Both the position numbers and the translations under genes were made by a program. Below are positions 43,710-58,000 of a stretch of DNA of 64,000 bases, piece after piece. Each line of letters begins with the position of its first letter. Position 1 is the first letter of the stretch. Source of the stretch: Eucalyptus grandis. Lineage: Eukaryota > Streptophyta > Magnoliopsida > Myrtales > Myrtaceae. Location of the stretch: NCBI RefSeq assembly GCF_016545825.1, contig NC_052616.1, positions 6,200,001-6,264,000 of the forward strand, read 5' to 3'. The notes under the pieces were generated by a model. That model was not told the DNA's origin, ran no database searches, and saw nothing but the letters and a program-made list of their open reading frames with translations.

Positions 43710-46010
43710 GGAATTGGAGAAGGGTGCAAGCAAGAAAGGGGGAAACGGCGCGCCGGTGGGCAAGTAATTTACTCCGCTTCTGTGATTACCAATGAAGAGC
43801 GGAAACAGGGGAAGAATTGGAGGTTCATTTAAAGACGAGAAGCTCTCTTTTCTCCTTTTTCCTTTTTTTTTTCCGGCTTTAAAACTTATTTCACGCACTG
43901 ATCTTGAAGTCCAAAGCAAAAAATTCTTGCTTGCGCCGGTTTCACACCTAAAAGCTAAAAAAACCCTAATCTACGATTCTATCTTCCCCTCCATATCTTT
44001 TACCCCATATTTTCCACTCCCAAGATGATGTTGTAACTCTAATCATCACTTCGAGTATAAGAAATGGTAAACATAATAACGTCTAATTTAGAAAACTCAA
44101 TGAGCACGTATAATTTATCTTTGCTACGACTAGATATCGCCATATATCATCATCGACAAATTCATTAGCTCAATTCAATAACAACTCGATAGCAAATTCA
44201 GCCCTTGAATGGAGCTATTTACAAATATGTAATTAGGAGGTCAGAAACAAAATTTGAATCTTCTTTTGAAATGGTAAGTGAACACTAGGGGTATTAAATT
44301 TTGGAGTGATAGATTCTTGATTTGGTCTTATCCAATAATCTGGTCCAATCCAGTTGCACCATGGAATAGGGGACTAGACCAGCCCAATTCGGTTTTCGAG
44401 CGGTTCAATGGAACTAAGTCAAGTTCAAAGGAGAAATGCTTAGAATTCTATGAGAGGTGAAGGAGATGTGAAGAAAGATAAAGACCGAAAGAGGAGAATA
44501 GGTGTGAGCATTGTGAGGTGAAAGGGAAAAGACATAAAGAGGAGAGGTGTGAGCATCGAGAGGCGAAAGGGAAAGACAGAGAGAGGAGAGGAGACGTGTG
44601 AGACAACAACAAAAAAAGGAGAAGAAATAATTGGTCTAGGCGGTCCAATTTGATTCAATTCCAGCCGGTTCCACCTTTAGAAATCAAGAATTGGACTGAT
44701 ATTCCTAAAAATTGAACTCAATTAGTTGATTTAGACCAATCAAGGCTATTTTCGATTTGGTCAATTTGCCTTGTTCCCCTACGGAATACTTCCGAAATTT
44801 CAAATTTATACTGTTAGTTAGGGTGCCTGATCTCTGCTCCTCGACATGCAGCACTCTGCATTTCATTTGGCCGGGCACTGCGGCGTCAAATCTCTTTTTC
44901 CGTCTCTAGAAATAGAATGATGGAATGAAGAACAGCAACGAGAAGACCCAGAGCGCCGGTACTACTTCTCCTCTCATTCTCCGGATAAAACATTAAATAA
45001 AGTGTCGGAAAAAAATGCTTCTACTACAGTCTACTCCTGTCCACGCTTCGTTAGTGCGCTTTCCTTGAGCCGTCCTTGGGGATTGGACAACAATCGCACG
45101 CACGCACAAATAATGATTTTTCTGCGAGTCCCCAGCATGATGACAGAAGACCAAAAAAGAAGATAATAATAATAAGAAGGAGACCGGTTTACGAGACGAC
45201 TATGGTATTTGTACAGTGGCCATGGTGCACTAATGAGTGACGATTGGCAAGCTGTGACCTGTTGCTTTAGGGCTAGGGGTTGACTCCTCTCCCTAAATTA
45301 GGGAAATAGTTATTCCATACGCAAAGGAAAATCGGAATGAACGATTAAAAGTCCTAGCCCTAGTGTGGAATGTTAAGGCTTCGATTCGATCTCGAATTAT
45401 TTAACTTATAGGTTGAAAAGTTGGTTAAGAAAGTTATCGCAGTCGGAATAACCTAATGCACCTTAAAAAGGGCCCGACAAGGCCCTAACTTAATGTAAAT
45501 GTGCATCTATTCACAAAATTGAGTATATTATTTTATGCATTGGCATCGTTTGTTTTGAAAGGGAAACTTAGAAAGCATAGATGTCCTCACGCCAACATTC
45601 ACTTTTGGGGGCATCTTTTAAAAAGTGGTTGAAACCAGGGAAAGAGCTTGTTGCAAATCTCAATTTTGATACCACCTTCAGGTCGTCCATTAAATGCTCC
45701 ACATGATAACGTCAATCAATCCATCATTCATATCTTGAAAAAGGACTCAAAATTTCATTTTTTTCCCACCTTTTGGTAATGAATGCGAAGCCTGATAATA
45801 GAGTCTATCCAATTATAGTAAAGGAACCAATGAGCAATGTCTTCATATTCGCAAAAACTACCAACCCAACAGACTAATCACGTCAGATTGTTTGAATAAT
45901 TCAAGAAAGAGAACTCGTGAGTATAGTTTAGATGCGCGACATAGATTTGACTCCACCACATCAAATACCATGCAAACTTATGGTCAAAGCACTTGTTGAT
46001 ATGTCAAATC
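43710..46010. other. PLATZ upstream region and spacer
   Basis: 43710-44030 probably includes the PLATZ promoter; I could not fix a TATA box. At about 44285-44760 a stretch has inverted ends (GATTCTTGATTTGGTC against AATCAAGAATTGGACTGAT) around a GAGAGG-rich middle, which looks like a MITE. From 44760 to 46010 I see nothing I can support. Confidence 0.45.
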
Positions 46011-46310
46011 AGGGAAAATTGTCAAAAAAAATACATATTATGCAGTGGCCAATTCAATTTACATTTTTCAATTTTACCAATTTAGTCATAAATATTTTTT
46101 TATTTACCAATATAATCATTTCTAACCAATTTTTGACTAAAAATTACTAATATGAACGTTGACCATCCTATGTGACACGATTATCACATCAACAATTTTT
46201 TTTGTCAAAATTGGTAGGAATGACCAAATCGGTTAATCGTTGAAAAATTTAGGTCAAATTGGCAAATTGCAAAAGATTTATGACTAAATTGGTAAATATG
46301 AAAAGTAACC
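46010..46310. repeat. Short relative of the 16759/33560 TIR family
   Basis: It begins GGGAAAATTGTCAAAAAAAATA and contains ACCAATTTAGTCATAAATAT and GACTAAATTGGTAAATATGA in inverted order, the inner arms of the same family without a GC-rich core. Neighbouring 46310-46660 is AT-rich, with repeated CACAAAAAATCC phrases. Confidence 0.45.
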
Positions 46311-46739
46311 ACAAAAAACCTAAAATTGTATCCTTGTGACAAAAATTTATCCAAATTAATTTTTTTACCATAAAAAATCCAAAACCGATACACATGTGAT
46401 GAATTTATTTTAAACTAATTTTTTTACCACAAAAAATCCCAAACTTTTGATACATTTGTCACTTTCTATTAATATCTGTCAAATTAGATTGATATTATAA
46501 AAAATTATAAACTAGTACACACATGACATACGAAGAGTAAAACCCTAAACTAGTATGCTAGTCAATTACCTTATGTCATTCAAGTCAGTAATTCAAAAGT
46601 AAAATTTAACGGAGAATGGTGGAAGGTAAGTAAATTTATTTTGAATGTATCAATTAGAGATTTTTCGTAATATAAACTCAAGATTAAATTGGCCGCCGCA
46701 TGATATATCAAAGATTTTTCTGGATAAGTATCCCGTCAA

Positions 46740-47290
46740 TTCTGTGTCCATGGTATCTGAGGATGAAAATAGGGTAGTCAACCAAGATAGAGGAGGTGGA
46801 GGTGCGATGCGGTGGCGGACTTGGAGAAGCCAATGAGTGGCCAAAGGCTACGCAATAAATCTCCTCGATAGATCCTAGACACTGCCACGGTCGGATCGTG
46901 AAATTTATGTCCCGCCTGACGAGCTCCCGGCATGAAAGCTGGACACGTCGAGCCGATGCACGGAAAAGGATTTGTCCTCTTCCGGCGTGTTCCGAACGCT
47001 TGGACCATCTGGGAGGTCACTCCTCGAGGGCGAGATCTCAGGCATTCGTTCCCAAGCTCGGGAGGACCACGAAGAATTTTTCCCTCCATCCGTTTCCGTT
47101 TGTCCGTATTGTTTGGGATGTCCCCCTCCAACTCGGACATTCACCTCCCCTGGGGAGCAAGCGTAGTGTGGACTCTTCTTATGTATCTCCCCCAACAAAT
47201 TGAGCACAAAGGATACTCGAACCCGACCATAATTCCACGTGCAATTGGAGCCAAACATAATTCCACTAGTGCACGTCTAGATTAAAAAAT
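46740..47290. other. GC-richer block of unknown nature
   Basis: This block stands out from the AT-rich flanks and has open frames of 117-120 codons on both strands (47140-46778 and 47258-46905 minus, 46932-47285 plus). I recognise no domain in any of them, and their overlap argues against all being coding. It could be the remnant of a retroelement LTR or of a gene. Confidence 0.3.
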
Positions 47291-47689
47291 TGAAATATTT
47301 CAATCTTGCCAATTTGGTCTTAAGTCTTTGCGCGAAATTTGAATGTAGCCCTTCTTGTCAACTTTTGCTAGGAATTAAAAATATGATGTTGTGCCATGTA
47401 TGATGGCTGGTGATATTTTGAATAACCAACATTGTATAGAACATGTATATATGTATATATGGAGATTTTGTTACTAAAACGAGGACTTGAGTGACGAGCT
47501 ATTTTGGTTTTTACATATGGTTAAATGAGCCAATTAATGGACATATCAAGGGTGCGTTTATTTCACAAAAAATGAATGATTTTGAAAGCATTTTTTTTAA
47601 AATAATCATTTGTATTACTTACAAAAATGATTGAAACAAAAATGTATAAAAAATGAAAAGATATGTGCATTGAAAGTTTCAAAAATTAT

Positions 47690-48585
47690 TAAGAAAGTTT
47701 CAAAAATTATTAAGGAAGTGTAATTAAGTTCTGAAACTTACAAAATATGTAATAAAATCATAAAACTTGTCAAATTGATTTAATCAAATCCTTCCATTAA
47801 CTCCATCCAAATAAACTAACAAAAAATGCCGACGTATCTTCTTTTATTGTTTTCTTAAAAAAAAAAACATGGTAATGATGTGGTGCCTGCTAAGCATCAC
47901 GTGAAAAAAAAAAATATACAAACTAAAAATTTTAAAAATAAAATATCTAAAGTGTAAAAAAAAAAAAAAAAAAAAAAAACTCACATCAACAATGGCCAAG
48001 CCCTCACTAGTGTTTGCCACCATAGCCATCGAGAAGGGCCAGCAACCTCACTGGCCCCAGGTGAGGCCTTGACGGCCCATAATGAGGGCATAATCCTCAC
48101 CCTATATTTGAGTAAGGATTATTGGCCCTCGCCTGGGGTGGGCAACGCTCATAAGCTTTTGTAGGCCCCATGCAAGGGGAGGTGACCCTTGCTCAGATTT
48201 GGGGCGAGGATCACCAAGGCCTCACGAGGGGCTGACGACAGTCGCCAAGCTTCAGGAAGGCCCAAGCAACTTCCATCAGCCCTTCCTAGCGGTGGTGAGG
48301 GCTTGGCCATAGCTTGAGTTTGTTTTTTTGTTTTTTTTTTTTTTGGGTTATCTATTTTTAATCTAATTTAGTTTACATTTTTTTTTAAATGTTTTTTTCA
48401 CATGGCGCTTGGTGAGCACCACATCATTACCATGTGTTTTAAGAAGTAATAAAATAAGATACATCAGCATTTTCCATTAGTCTATCTGGAATGAAATTAA
48501 ACCAATTTGACAAGCTTTAAAACTTGATTTCACTTTTGCAAGTTTTTGGACTCAATTGCACTTTATGACAAGTTTTAAGATTTTC
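47690..48585. mobile_element. Large TIR element with GC-rich core
   Basis: The arms 47690-47925 and about 48370-48580 are inverted repeats of each other for about 200 nt. Both hold ACATGGTAATGATGTGGTGC (right arm in reverse) and AATTTGACAAGCTTT/AAACTTGTCAAATT. Inside, A-rich and T-rich tracts flank a GC-rich core (about 47990-48320) of GAGGGC/GCCCTC phrases. No transposase. Smaller GAAAAT-type repeats lie on both sides. Confidence 0.65.
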
Positions 48586-48939
48586 AGTAAAATTATCCCA
48601 ATGATAAATTATTGTCGATAATAAAAGTAATTATTGACTAATTATTTCAAGTAGTATAGTCAATTATTTTTAAGAATTTTGTTTGTAAACCACTTATTTT
48701 CGCAAAGTAAATAAAGCCTAATTTTTTACTCTATAGCTTCCCGTCACAAGAGCAAATCGAGTAATATCTGCGTACGACCACATGTGCTAATTTAAGTCCA
48801 AAAAACAAGAAAATTTGCTGAGAAAAATTTAGTAATAACACGACAACATGCTAATCTTACACTCATCCGAAAATGATATAATTTTAAAGGTAATGAAATT
48901 TTGAAAGAGCATCTAAATCTAATTAAGACTCTATGCATT

Positions 48940-49625
48940 TCGTGGAAAATGTGGCATTTATGGAAAATATTTTTCAAGAAATCATTTTCTAGGAAAATGT
49001 AATTATTTTCCGATGTTTGGATAAAACCTGAAAATGAAGTAGAAAATATTTTTCTTTATTTGGTAAGGAAAATATTTTCCTCCATATACTCTTTTTCATT
49101 TATTTTATTTTTTAAAATTTTATTTTTAATTATTTTTAATTTTTAAAATATATTATTAATTTTTTTTTCTTTTTATTTTTATTTTCTTTTCTTTTTGTTT
49201 TTCCATCTCCTTCTTTCTTGGCCGGCCGCCAGCCAAGGCGATGGCCCATGACCACCACTAGCGAGCCTCGAGCTCGAGGCTTACTAGATCAACGAGCGCA
49301 AGCTTGAAATTGACGAGCTCAAGGTTCACCTAACAATGGTCGACAACTAGCCAAGAAAGAAGAAGATGGGAAACAAAGAAAATAAAAATAAAAAGAAAAG
49401 AAAAGGAGAAATAGAAAAGAAAAAGGAAATTAAAAATAATTCAAATAAAAAAAGAAAAGAAGAAGAGGAAAGGGGAGGAAGAAGTGATGATTTGTAGAGG
49501 TGTGGGATAAGAGAAATCAAGTGAAGAAAATGTTTTCTATTTTCCCTTAATTTGGAGGACTTTTTTTTCTTTTTATAGAAAACATTTTGCTCAAGGAATT
49601 CATTTTTCGTGAAATGAACGTCATA
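48940..49625. mobile_element. TIR element with polypyrimidine/polypurine arms and GC-rich core
   Basis: The left end GCATTTCGTGGAAAATGTGG pairs imperfectly with the right end's TTCATTTTTCGTGAAATGAA. A polypyrimidine arm (about 49161-49217) and a polypurine arm (about 49355-49475) flank a 135-bp core beginning GGCCGGCCGCC with repeated GAGCTC/CTCGAG phrases. No coding capacity. Confidence 0.55.
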
Positions 49626-49629
49626 AAAT

Positions 49630-52600
49630 TATAAGAAAAGTTTTCCCGGATATTATTTTCCGCGAAACGAACGGAGTTAAGTTTGACGTTAGTGTAATAA
49701 TTTTAATAAGAAAGAGGGGTGGCGATAAACGACGCGATGCCATTTGTCGCCCTCCTATTGGTGGTGATGGATGAGCCCAAATCGAGCGTGAGAGAATCTT
49801 GGTATCTATTTTCATGTGGGCCTAATTTTATGTCGTTGAGATGGGGTCCAACTTGCGGCCCAATTTATAACAAAATATGAAGAATTGAAAAGGCCGGCTC
49901 GTGGCCCATGCAAAATCCATATTCAAAGAAATGATTCGTCTCTTCCTAGCGCAAATTGAAAATGGCAGCATCTGTTTAACTAAAAATGAATGATTTAAAA
50001 TATATATTTTTAAAAATAATCTCTTATATCACTTAAAATAATTAATCAATAAAAAAATTATTTCATTGTTGACACGATTTAGGTATAAATAGCATTGTGG
50101 ACGATAGAAATATTTTTCGTTCATTCATTTTTCTGCAAGCGATTAGTTTTGAGAAATTATTTTCAAAATTATATATTTTTTGCAAGGCAAATGGACCCAT
50201 TTTCCAATTTTATACGTAGGTTCCCATCTTCCGATCAATATTAATACTCAATTACTGCGCCGTCTTTTTTCCAGAGGTGGTCCTGCTTTTAGATTATTGC
50301 AAACATTGAATTAAAATAATTTCCAGAAGTTGAGAGAGGGCCATCGCTTCTATTGCGCGTACTGCTCGAGCAAAGGCCGTTGTCATGAGATTTTATATGA
50401 CTGCACCTCATCAGGCCTCACCTGGTTTTCAAATTACTAAATTTTGCTACAAATTGTTATTTATGTTGGTCGGCAGCTTTGCCTTTCAGTGGCCCGATTG
50501 AGCTTTCATTACTACCAATGGTAGAGATTAAGAAATGCCAATCTTCATTTTTTTTGTGACAATTGTGCTTCATGTCACAATTATGAATTGGCTTTTCAAC
50601 TTTGGGTGCCTTTATTTCACTCAAAATTTCATGATTAAGGAAAATATTATCTGTTTTCAAGAAAAAAATGTTAGTTTTTATCTGTTTGATTAGGGAAAGT
50701 GATTTTCTTTTCGTTAAAGGGGAATTCGTTTACCCTAATCTAAGCTCCTAGCTTCAATCTAAGGAAAATGTCAAATGCCAAAAGATTGGAAAACAATTTC
50801 CGAAAATCAATTTTCTTCAAATAAACGGATCCTTTACTTCGATTGCATTACGCACAAGAGAGTTATATGTGTGAGTAACTAATTCACGTGACCAGTAAAT
50901 TTCGTATAAAACTGACCAATAACACATCTAAATTTAGTCGGTGTTATTTACACATGATGCTTGATTCTTACTAATAAAAGGTCAATATCAGCATATTCGG
51001 AATTAACTTCAATATGAATATTGTATCTTTCCCCGTAACTACCAACTACATGCAAGTAATGTGGTCACGGACCACCATGGATTTGCAATCCTGATTTATG
51101 GAGTTTACATAGACATAACAATAACAAAAATATAATTAGTAGGTGCAAAATAAAGACCAAACATTAAAAAATTAGCAAGACAGACTTTGGTACATAGACA
51201 CTGAAACATCTTCCACAACCTACTAACCTATTTAATATCCTTTGAGATATGACATTGAACAATATCCATTGTCATTATTATCCACGCATCAATGATTCAC
51301 TATTGAACAAGTGATTAATGTACAAAATTATTTTTCAATATGAAAGGGATATGAATGGTCCTTAAAACTTTAATCTAATATATAATATTGTCCTCAATTT
51401 TTTTTTTCAATCTGCAATGTGGTCTCTAAACTTTGATCTAATATACAATACGGTTTTTAAACTTTTTAAACATTTTCATATAGCTTGTGGAATACGTTGA
51501 ACATTGAACAAATTAAAAATTTAAGAATGATGTTGTATATTGAGTCAAAATTCAGGATCACATTATACAGTTAAAAAAATTCAATGATAATATTGCACAT
51601 CAAAATAACGTCCAAAGGTCATTTGTGCTATTATCCCTTTTTTTGAACATTTAATTTCCCCCTGGGTCGATCCATATTGAAAAATCTAAAGATGGTAACA
51701 TAACTGAAATCTGCCTTCTCCCATGTGTATGCCAAGGTCATGAAGACAATTCAAGTAGTCTAGGACCACAGAAGGCACGGCAGCGTAAATGGCATATCGG
51801 ACAAAATACACGAATGTGTTAGAGAGATTGAAGATCAAGTACAAGATTAGAAAAGATTCGCCAGGACAAGCTGTTCCATCGACTTCCTGCTCTAAAATAA
51901 AAGAGAGCAGACATAGCAAGACGAATTAAGAAAAAGACACTTTTAGCAGTAGAAATAATAAGATTGATTTTCTTTAAAACCTCAGGATTCGAAGGGCAAT
52001 TTGCTTCCCACGACTTCATCAAATCACAGTCTCAAATTAGGAGAATGCTGCAGGGCAAAATGAATAGAGCAAGTTCTTGGTTCAGAGCTGGATTCCTTTT
52101 TAGCTGCATAAAAGAAGAAGTTTGGTTCGAAGTTGAAGGAGTATTTGCGCCATTTCCTCTAATTCCTCTCTCCAATTGCGTGCATTTGTGCTCTAATATT
52201 GACAAGCTTTTGGGGAAAGCTTCCCAAATTTTTATTTTCGTTTGGTTTCAACGCCCACTTACCCATTTTCTTTCGTGATTATAAAACGCGAAGGTAGCAT
52301 CAAAATCTAGTGTGATAGCTTTCACATTTGATTCAGCAATCTTTTGGATAAAGAGCATGCCCATACATGTGTTGATCCTCAGAGAAGATACAAAAAGTCA
52401 TTAGTTCCCAACCCCTACTACTAAAATGACCTTAATTTGAGCACTGCTAAACTTGGTACAGACTTCAAATTGAAATGTAAACACCACAACTCATCTCATT
52501 TTCTACTCAATTAACCCATAAATGCCGAAAGTGCTCACAAGAATACCAAGATCCCAAGGATATTCTGCTTGACTAAGTGCTAAGCTTTCTAGGGACAAGA

Positions 52601-55006
52601 CCGATAGCAACTCAGATGAGTGAAGTGGAGCCACTGGAGTGGCGATTGGTGAGCAATTGGAGTGAGTGTTGGAGTGATGCCGCCGGAGCAAGTGCTAGAT
52701 TACGATCGAGTCACTAGAGAGTGAGAAACAAGAGTAAGAGGCTGCAAGACTATATTGTAAAAGAGAATGAACTTAAGGTTAGGACTTTATTGATGAATTG
52801 GTTTAATAAAACCGGTCCAGCTCCCAAATCTACCCTAGAACCGTCCTCCTTGTAGAATCAACCTTTTTGAGGCATAGCAATAAAGATCTGAACGAGTTAA
52901 GAACAATTGTCAATTTTTTTGAATCGAACTTTGAATTGGTTTCCAGTGAATTGGCCTTAATCTAGCTGGTTTTTAGGTATAATTGACCCAATTACACATC
53001 CCCATAAACAATGACAAGACTTACTTCATATTAGTGCATGTACTACAATCACCATATCTTATCATCCTCCCGTGCTACTATTTCTCGTTAAGAAAGTTTC
53101 TTTGTATATATTGACATGAAGAAAAAGAAGTAAGGCAAGGTCAAAAACACAAAACCATGCTTATATAGTCTTTAACCATGCTAATGTGACTCATTCTCCT
53201 AACAAATCAAATGACGGATGACTTGCAAGATGGGGGTCTTTATGGCTCCTACATTTCTCCTCTACCAACCTAACCAAGCCGACTTCCAATTAATAAAGAG
53301 AAACCTACCAAGCCAACTTCATGCTCAACTAACCTCTAACCTTGAAATACAACGACCAAAATTGCAATCCCCGATTGACATTAAAATGTCCTTTTCTTTG
53401 TCGTGCAAGCAAGACATGATCTGACCAACGGATTTGAGATCACAACAAACGCGCAAAATTTCCTTTTTTCTATCTAATTACTGCCTCGGTTCTCTTAATG
53501 AAAATGTATTCGATGACCCCATTTAGCGTACGTAAAATCAAATTAAATGCACTGTCGATTATTAGAATACGGTCCCAACAAGTCTTCGGAGAAAACAAGG
53601 AAATAGGGACAAAGGAAAGCATCCCTGTTCTCAAAGCATGAATCTTCAGCTCAAGAAAATATCGCTCCTTCGTTTGTGGTTGCTTGACATGTCTGGCGCA
53701 ATTCATTGATGAGTAAATTAATGGGCGGGGAGGGTCCGTAGCCCCCTCGCCCAGGTTTCACACTTCTCACGAAATAATAGACATCATTTGCAAAGCCTTC
53801 GTAAATTTGTCAAAACGTATCATAGAATCTTTTCCTAATCCATATATGATGGGATGAGTTGTTATATAAGTTGATTATATTTCAGTAAATGAGTTTATAA
53901 ATAATATGGATGTTAAATGGGTCATAACTGGATTTACAAGTTAAACCAAACCCACCTTCAAGATTTTTTTCTTCATTTTTTTTTGCATTCACTTGATTTC
54001 GTGCTCACTCGCTCTGTACTCCTGCCTCAGTTTTGATGTAAGTTTTTCTAAATTGGGCTAAATATGATAGTGTTTTAATAATATGGTAATGTATGAATCA
54101 CTAAATTTACATTGCATAGAAATGGATCAAATCAAGTTAGATAAAGTAATTTGAATTGTACCATTTTTAACCCGTCTCGACTCGCTTCATCGGTTTGATG
54201 AGTCTAAGTTTGACCCATCTCGGTGTTGGTAGCAATAGAGAGCCTTTCGACACGAAATATGCCATGGTCGAATGGCGCGGTTAGAACCGATGGGGTCAAG
54301 ACAAGACAATCAAGTAGACATTTTCATTGATTAGGAAAACGGAAGACCAACGTCGCACGGTTGCAAAAATACGCGATGGTTGGAGATATCCGAGTGCTTA
54401 TCCTATGCTGAACGCTCCATCGAAACCTCCGAACTCCATCCAACGGGGCGACTCCACGCCTCCGCACGACCTCGCGGGCGTGAATCCTACACCCCTTCCC
54501 CATCGGCCGGACAAAAATCCGTCAAAGATCGTTCCTTTTCGACGCCTTCCTGCTGGAAAGTCGATCGTCGTGTCGTTCGTTTTGGGAACTCAGCGGAGCG
54601 TTGCACGACTCTCCCGCACGCGCGCGCACGCGCACGCTATTGAGTACTGTTCAGGGAAGCACAGAGAGGGAGAGGGAGAGCGCATAGGAGTTTGCTCAGA
54701 CTTGGGTTGGCATAATCGCCCCTTATTTATTTAAGGCTTTTTAGCGTTTCTTCGGACCCTCCAATGATTTCAGCTATAAGACCCGATCGCTGTCTCCCCT
54801 TCGCTTCCCCACCCATCTTCGATCTTTCTCTGTAATGGGTTGTTCGAGCATGCCCGTTCTCTCGCGATAGAGCTCGAGAAGGAAGAGAAAAATCCGAGCT
54901 TTGTCTTGGTGGCTGTGCATTAGAGACATTGCAGACATTGTATTTGTTCGTTGTTGTTCGAGAGAGTGAGAGAGAGGGAGGGAGGGAGGCTCCAAGTGAT
55001 TTTAAA
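49630..55006. other. Long spacer before the KAS III gene
   Basis: It contains scattered small MITE-like stretches (about 49975-50200 and 50600-50840, the latter with CGAAAATCAATTTTC near its end) and otherwise AT-rich DNA. The short frames around 51690-52280 and 53220-53700 have no domain I recognise. 54330-55006 is GC-richer, has an alternating CGCGCGCACGCGCACGC tract (about 54618-54635) and a GA tract at 54960-54988. It is probably the KAS III promoter and 5' UTR. Confidence 0.45.
54960..54988 (+). repeat. GA-rich tract in the KAS III leader
   Basis: GAGAGTGAGAGAGAGGGAGGGAGGGAGG lies 20-45 nt before the start codon, probably within the 5' UTR. Confidence 0.6.
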
Positions 55007-58000
55007 ATGGCTAATGCGTCTGGGCTGTTCTCTCCTTCCATGCCCACCCTGAGAAGAATCAAGATTCAGCCTTCGGTGGGAGTTTCTCGATCTGGGTCGT
55101 CTGGCTCGAACAAGGTCGTGCTCGGGCGGATACTGTGCGGCGGCACCAGCGAGAAGCATGCTTCGGGCGCCGTGTCTTCTGAATCTCGGGTGCCTAAGTG
55201 AGTACTGATTTGGGTCTGTCTGCGTTCTCCATGCTTCTTGATGCAATTGCAGTAGCAAGGAGACGTATCAGTTTAATTGAATAGTGTTTTTGATGATGTT
55301 GTGGTAGAGCTGATTGGTGAAAAGTGGGAATACTCTTAGCTGTATCTGTTGTTATTCCTGTCTCCTTGTTTCACTTAGCTTTTCTCAATCTTCTAATTTC
55401 TGTCGAGGCCTAGTAGAATTGGAAAAAGAACGATGATGTTGGCTAGATTAGCTCATGGATATGGTCTAAAGGCTTGCCCGTTCTTTTTGATTTGTTTGGT
55501 GCTGATGCATGTATATCTGGAGAAGAGGTGGGGACATTTGTGCAAGTAGAATAGAGACTATATTTGATTATGGAATTGACTGGTCTTGCATTACAACAAT
55601 GGTGACCGGAGTGTAATGTTCGGTGACTATGTTGAGCTAGTTTTGGCGGCTGGATGGGGTTTCAGTCTATTTAAATTTGTTCCGAAAGCTAAGAGAAAAG
55701 CTTAGATGATTGTTGAGATGAAAGGTGCTTGAAACTGCTTGATCTTTTCTATGATTTGTGAGGGCGTTCTTTCTATAGATTGTACAGGAGACATCAAGAG
55801 AAAGTTAGTTTCTCAAAGCACTTTGGTGGAATACGTGTTTCTCAGTTCTTCTTGTCAAGCAAGCTGAATGCAGCTCCTTTACAAATGGAGATTAATGATA
55901 AGCTTTTGTTTCAATTGTTTGAGTTCCTGTTGTTTATTAGTAAGTTGGTAATGGACAGTAGATTTTATCTTGTATAATAGATGGGCAAAGAAGAGAGACT
56001 TCAATCCATACAGCTGAAACAAATGCTTGTTATGTTGTTAAGTTTCCTGATTAAGCATCTCGAATCATTTGACCAACATTTTGTATAAACTTTGCTCGGC
56101 AGAAGTGAGCTTCTATGCTTTACATACCTTATGCTAAGGACAAGTTCTGCACTTAAAACCCAATCGACCCTAAAATGTTTAGCACTGCTTTGGCCACATG
56201 CCATCTGTAGATGGAGACGGACCTGGAACAGCATATGCCCTAAACTGGCCTTGTCAATTTTCATTAGATGTCAAATTCGGTTGAAGTTAAATGGAGAATT
56301 TACTGTGTCCAAGTGGCCGTGTATGCACAGAGCAGTTTTATCAAGTAGTGCAAAATTGGAATTTGTAGCTTAAACTTTGAGGAAGTGGTTCTTTATTTTG
56401 TTAACCTATATGTGCAAACTAAATTTTTGAAGGGTCATTGGTAAAGGCTGCAAGTTAATTGGATGCGGCTCAGCCATTCCAACTCTTCAGGTTTCAAATG
56501 ATGATCTTGCAAAAATTGTCGACACCAATGATGAATGGATATCAGTTCGCACTGGGATCCGCAATCGACATGTTCTTTCAGGTTGGCTCTTGCAGATGCT
56601 GCTGCTGCTGGTATTTGCTGCTTAAGTTCTAAGTTATTGAAGAAAAGCTGGTCTTTTTTTTAGATTTTGGATGAACTGGTCTAATCTTGCTTTCTGGACA
56701 TGCCTTATCAAGAAAGATTAGATTTGTTGGTTGCATTTATTTTTGTCGTTTTGATGCATATGATCAGATGCAGACATGATTTTATGAAACTGTGAATGAA
56801 GATCCATCCATCATCTGCAAATTTATCCACTTTTGTCACCTCTGTTTCCTTCATTATTTTTTACTTTGGATTTAAGTAAACACATACACCGTTTTGTTCC
56901 TATGGTCTGGATCTTATTATCTTCTGTATGTGGTGGCTCTAAGGTCAATAGCTGCAGTCTTACAATTTTGTCAATGCAGGCAAAGATAGCTTGACAGGTT
57001 TGGCTGTGGAGGCAGCGAGGAAAGCTCTAGAGATGGCACAGGTTGATCCTGAGGATCTGGACCTAGTCTTACTGTGCACGTCTACACCAGAGGATCTTTT
57101 TGGCAGCGCTCCTCAGGTACTATACGATTGCATGTGTTCTTGTTGTGTGCACTGCCTCGGTTGAGTGTGATTCGGTCATCCTTCCTGCTAAGTCATAGAG
57201 AGGATTATAAATTCAATTGAGGGAGATCATTATGTCTTGGTGTAACTATAGAAAGGTCACAGTTAGCACAAGCCTTGATAGTTTTTGGTTTAACCTTGCT
57301 CAATAAACATTGTCAGAGTCCAAAACATTCCTTTTCATAAGATACCTTCTTCAAGAAGTCTTCCATTTTAGATGTTTACCTGAACCATCTCATAATACAG
57401 TCTTTTGCACTATGTCTATCTCAGATTCAAAAAGCACTCGGTTGCAAGAATAATCCTTTGGCTTACGACATAACAGCTGCATGCAGTGGGTTTGTGCTAG
57501 GTCTGGTTTCAGCTGCTTGTCACATCAGGGGTAATGTAAAATACATTTGCTTTTTTTTTTTAATAGTCTACGGTATGATTAACATCTTTTTTGGCTAGTT
57601 ACTGTTACCTATAATCTTCTTTATTAAAATGTGCCTGAAACTGCAGGAGGTGGGTTTAACAATGTCCTAATTGTTGGTGCGGATTCTCTTTCACGATATG
57701 TTGATTGGACTGATCGAGGGACCTGCATTTTATTTGGCGACGCCGCGGGTGCTGTAGTGATGCAGGTGATTTCTGTAGTGGACTGCATGAGGAATATCCA
57801 TGCAAAGCTTATGCAGCTCTTTAAATATTCTTTCTTCTGGCATTGAAATGATGTACTTTCACTTTATAAAGGTTCATTCATGTTGCTGCCATCATTATCA
57901 CTATATATTATTACAATGCTTATATTTGACATAATTTAGGTCTGTTGCCTGTCTCAATAGCTATGTCATATGCTCTTTAGAAGGATTTGGTAATTTATTT

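Noticed and set aside
54327..54734. 135-codon plus frame upstream of KAS III
   Set aside because: It overlaps another frame, has no known domain and lies in what is best read as the promoter or leader; kept only as spacer.
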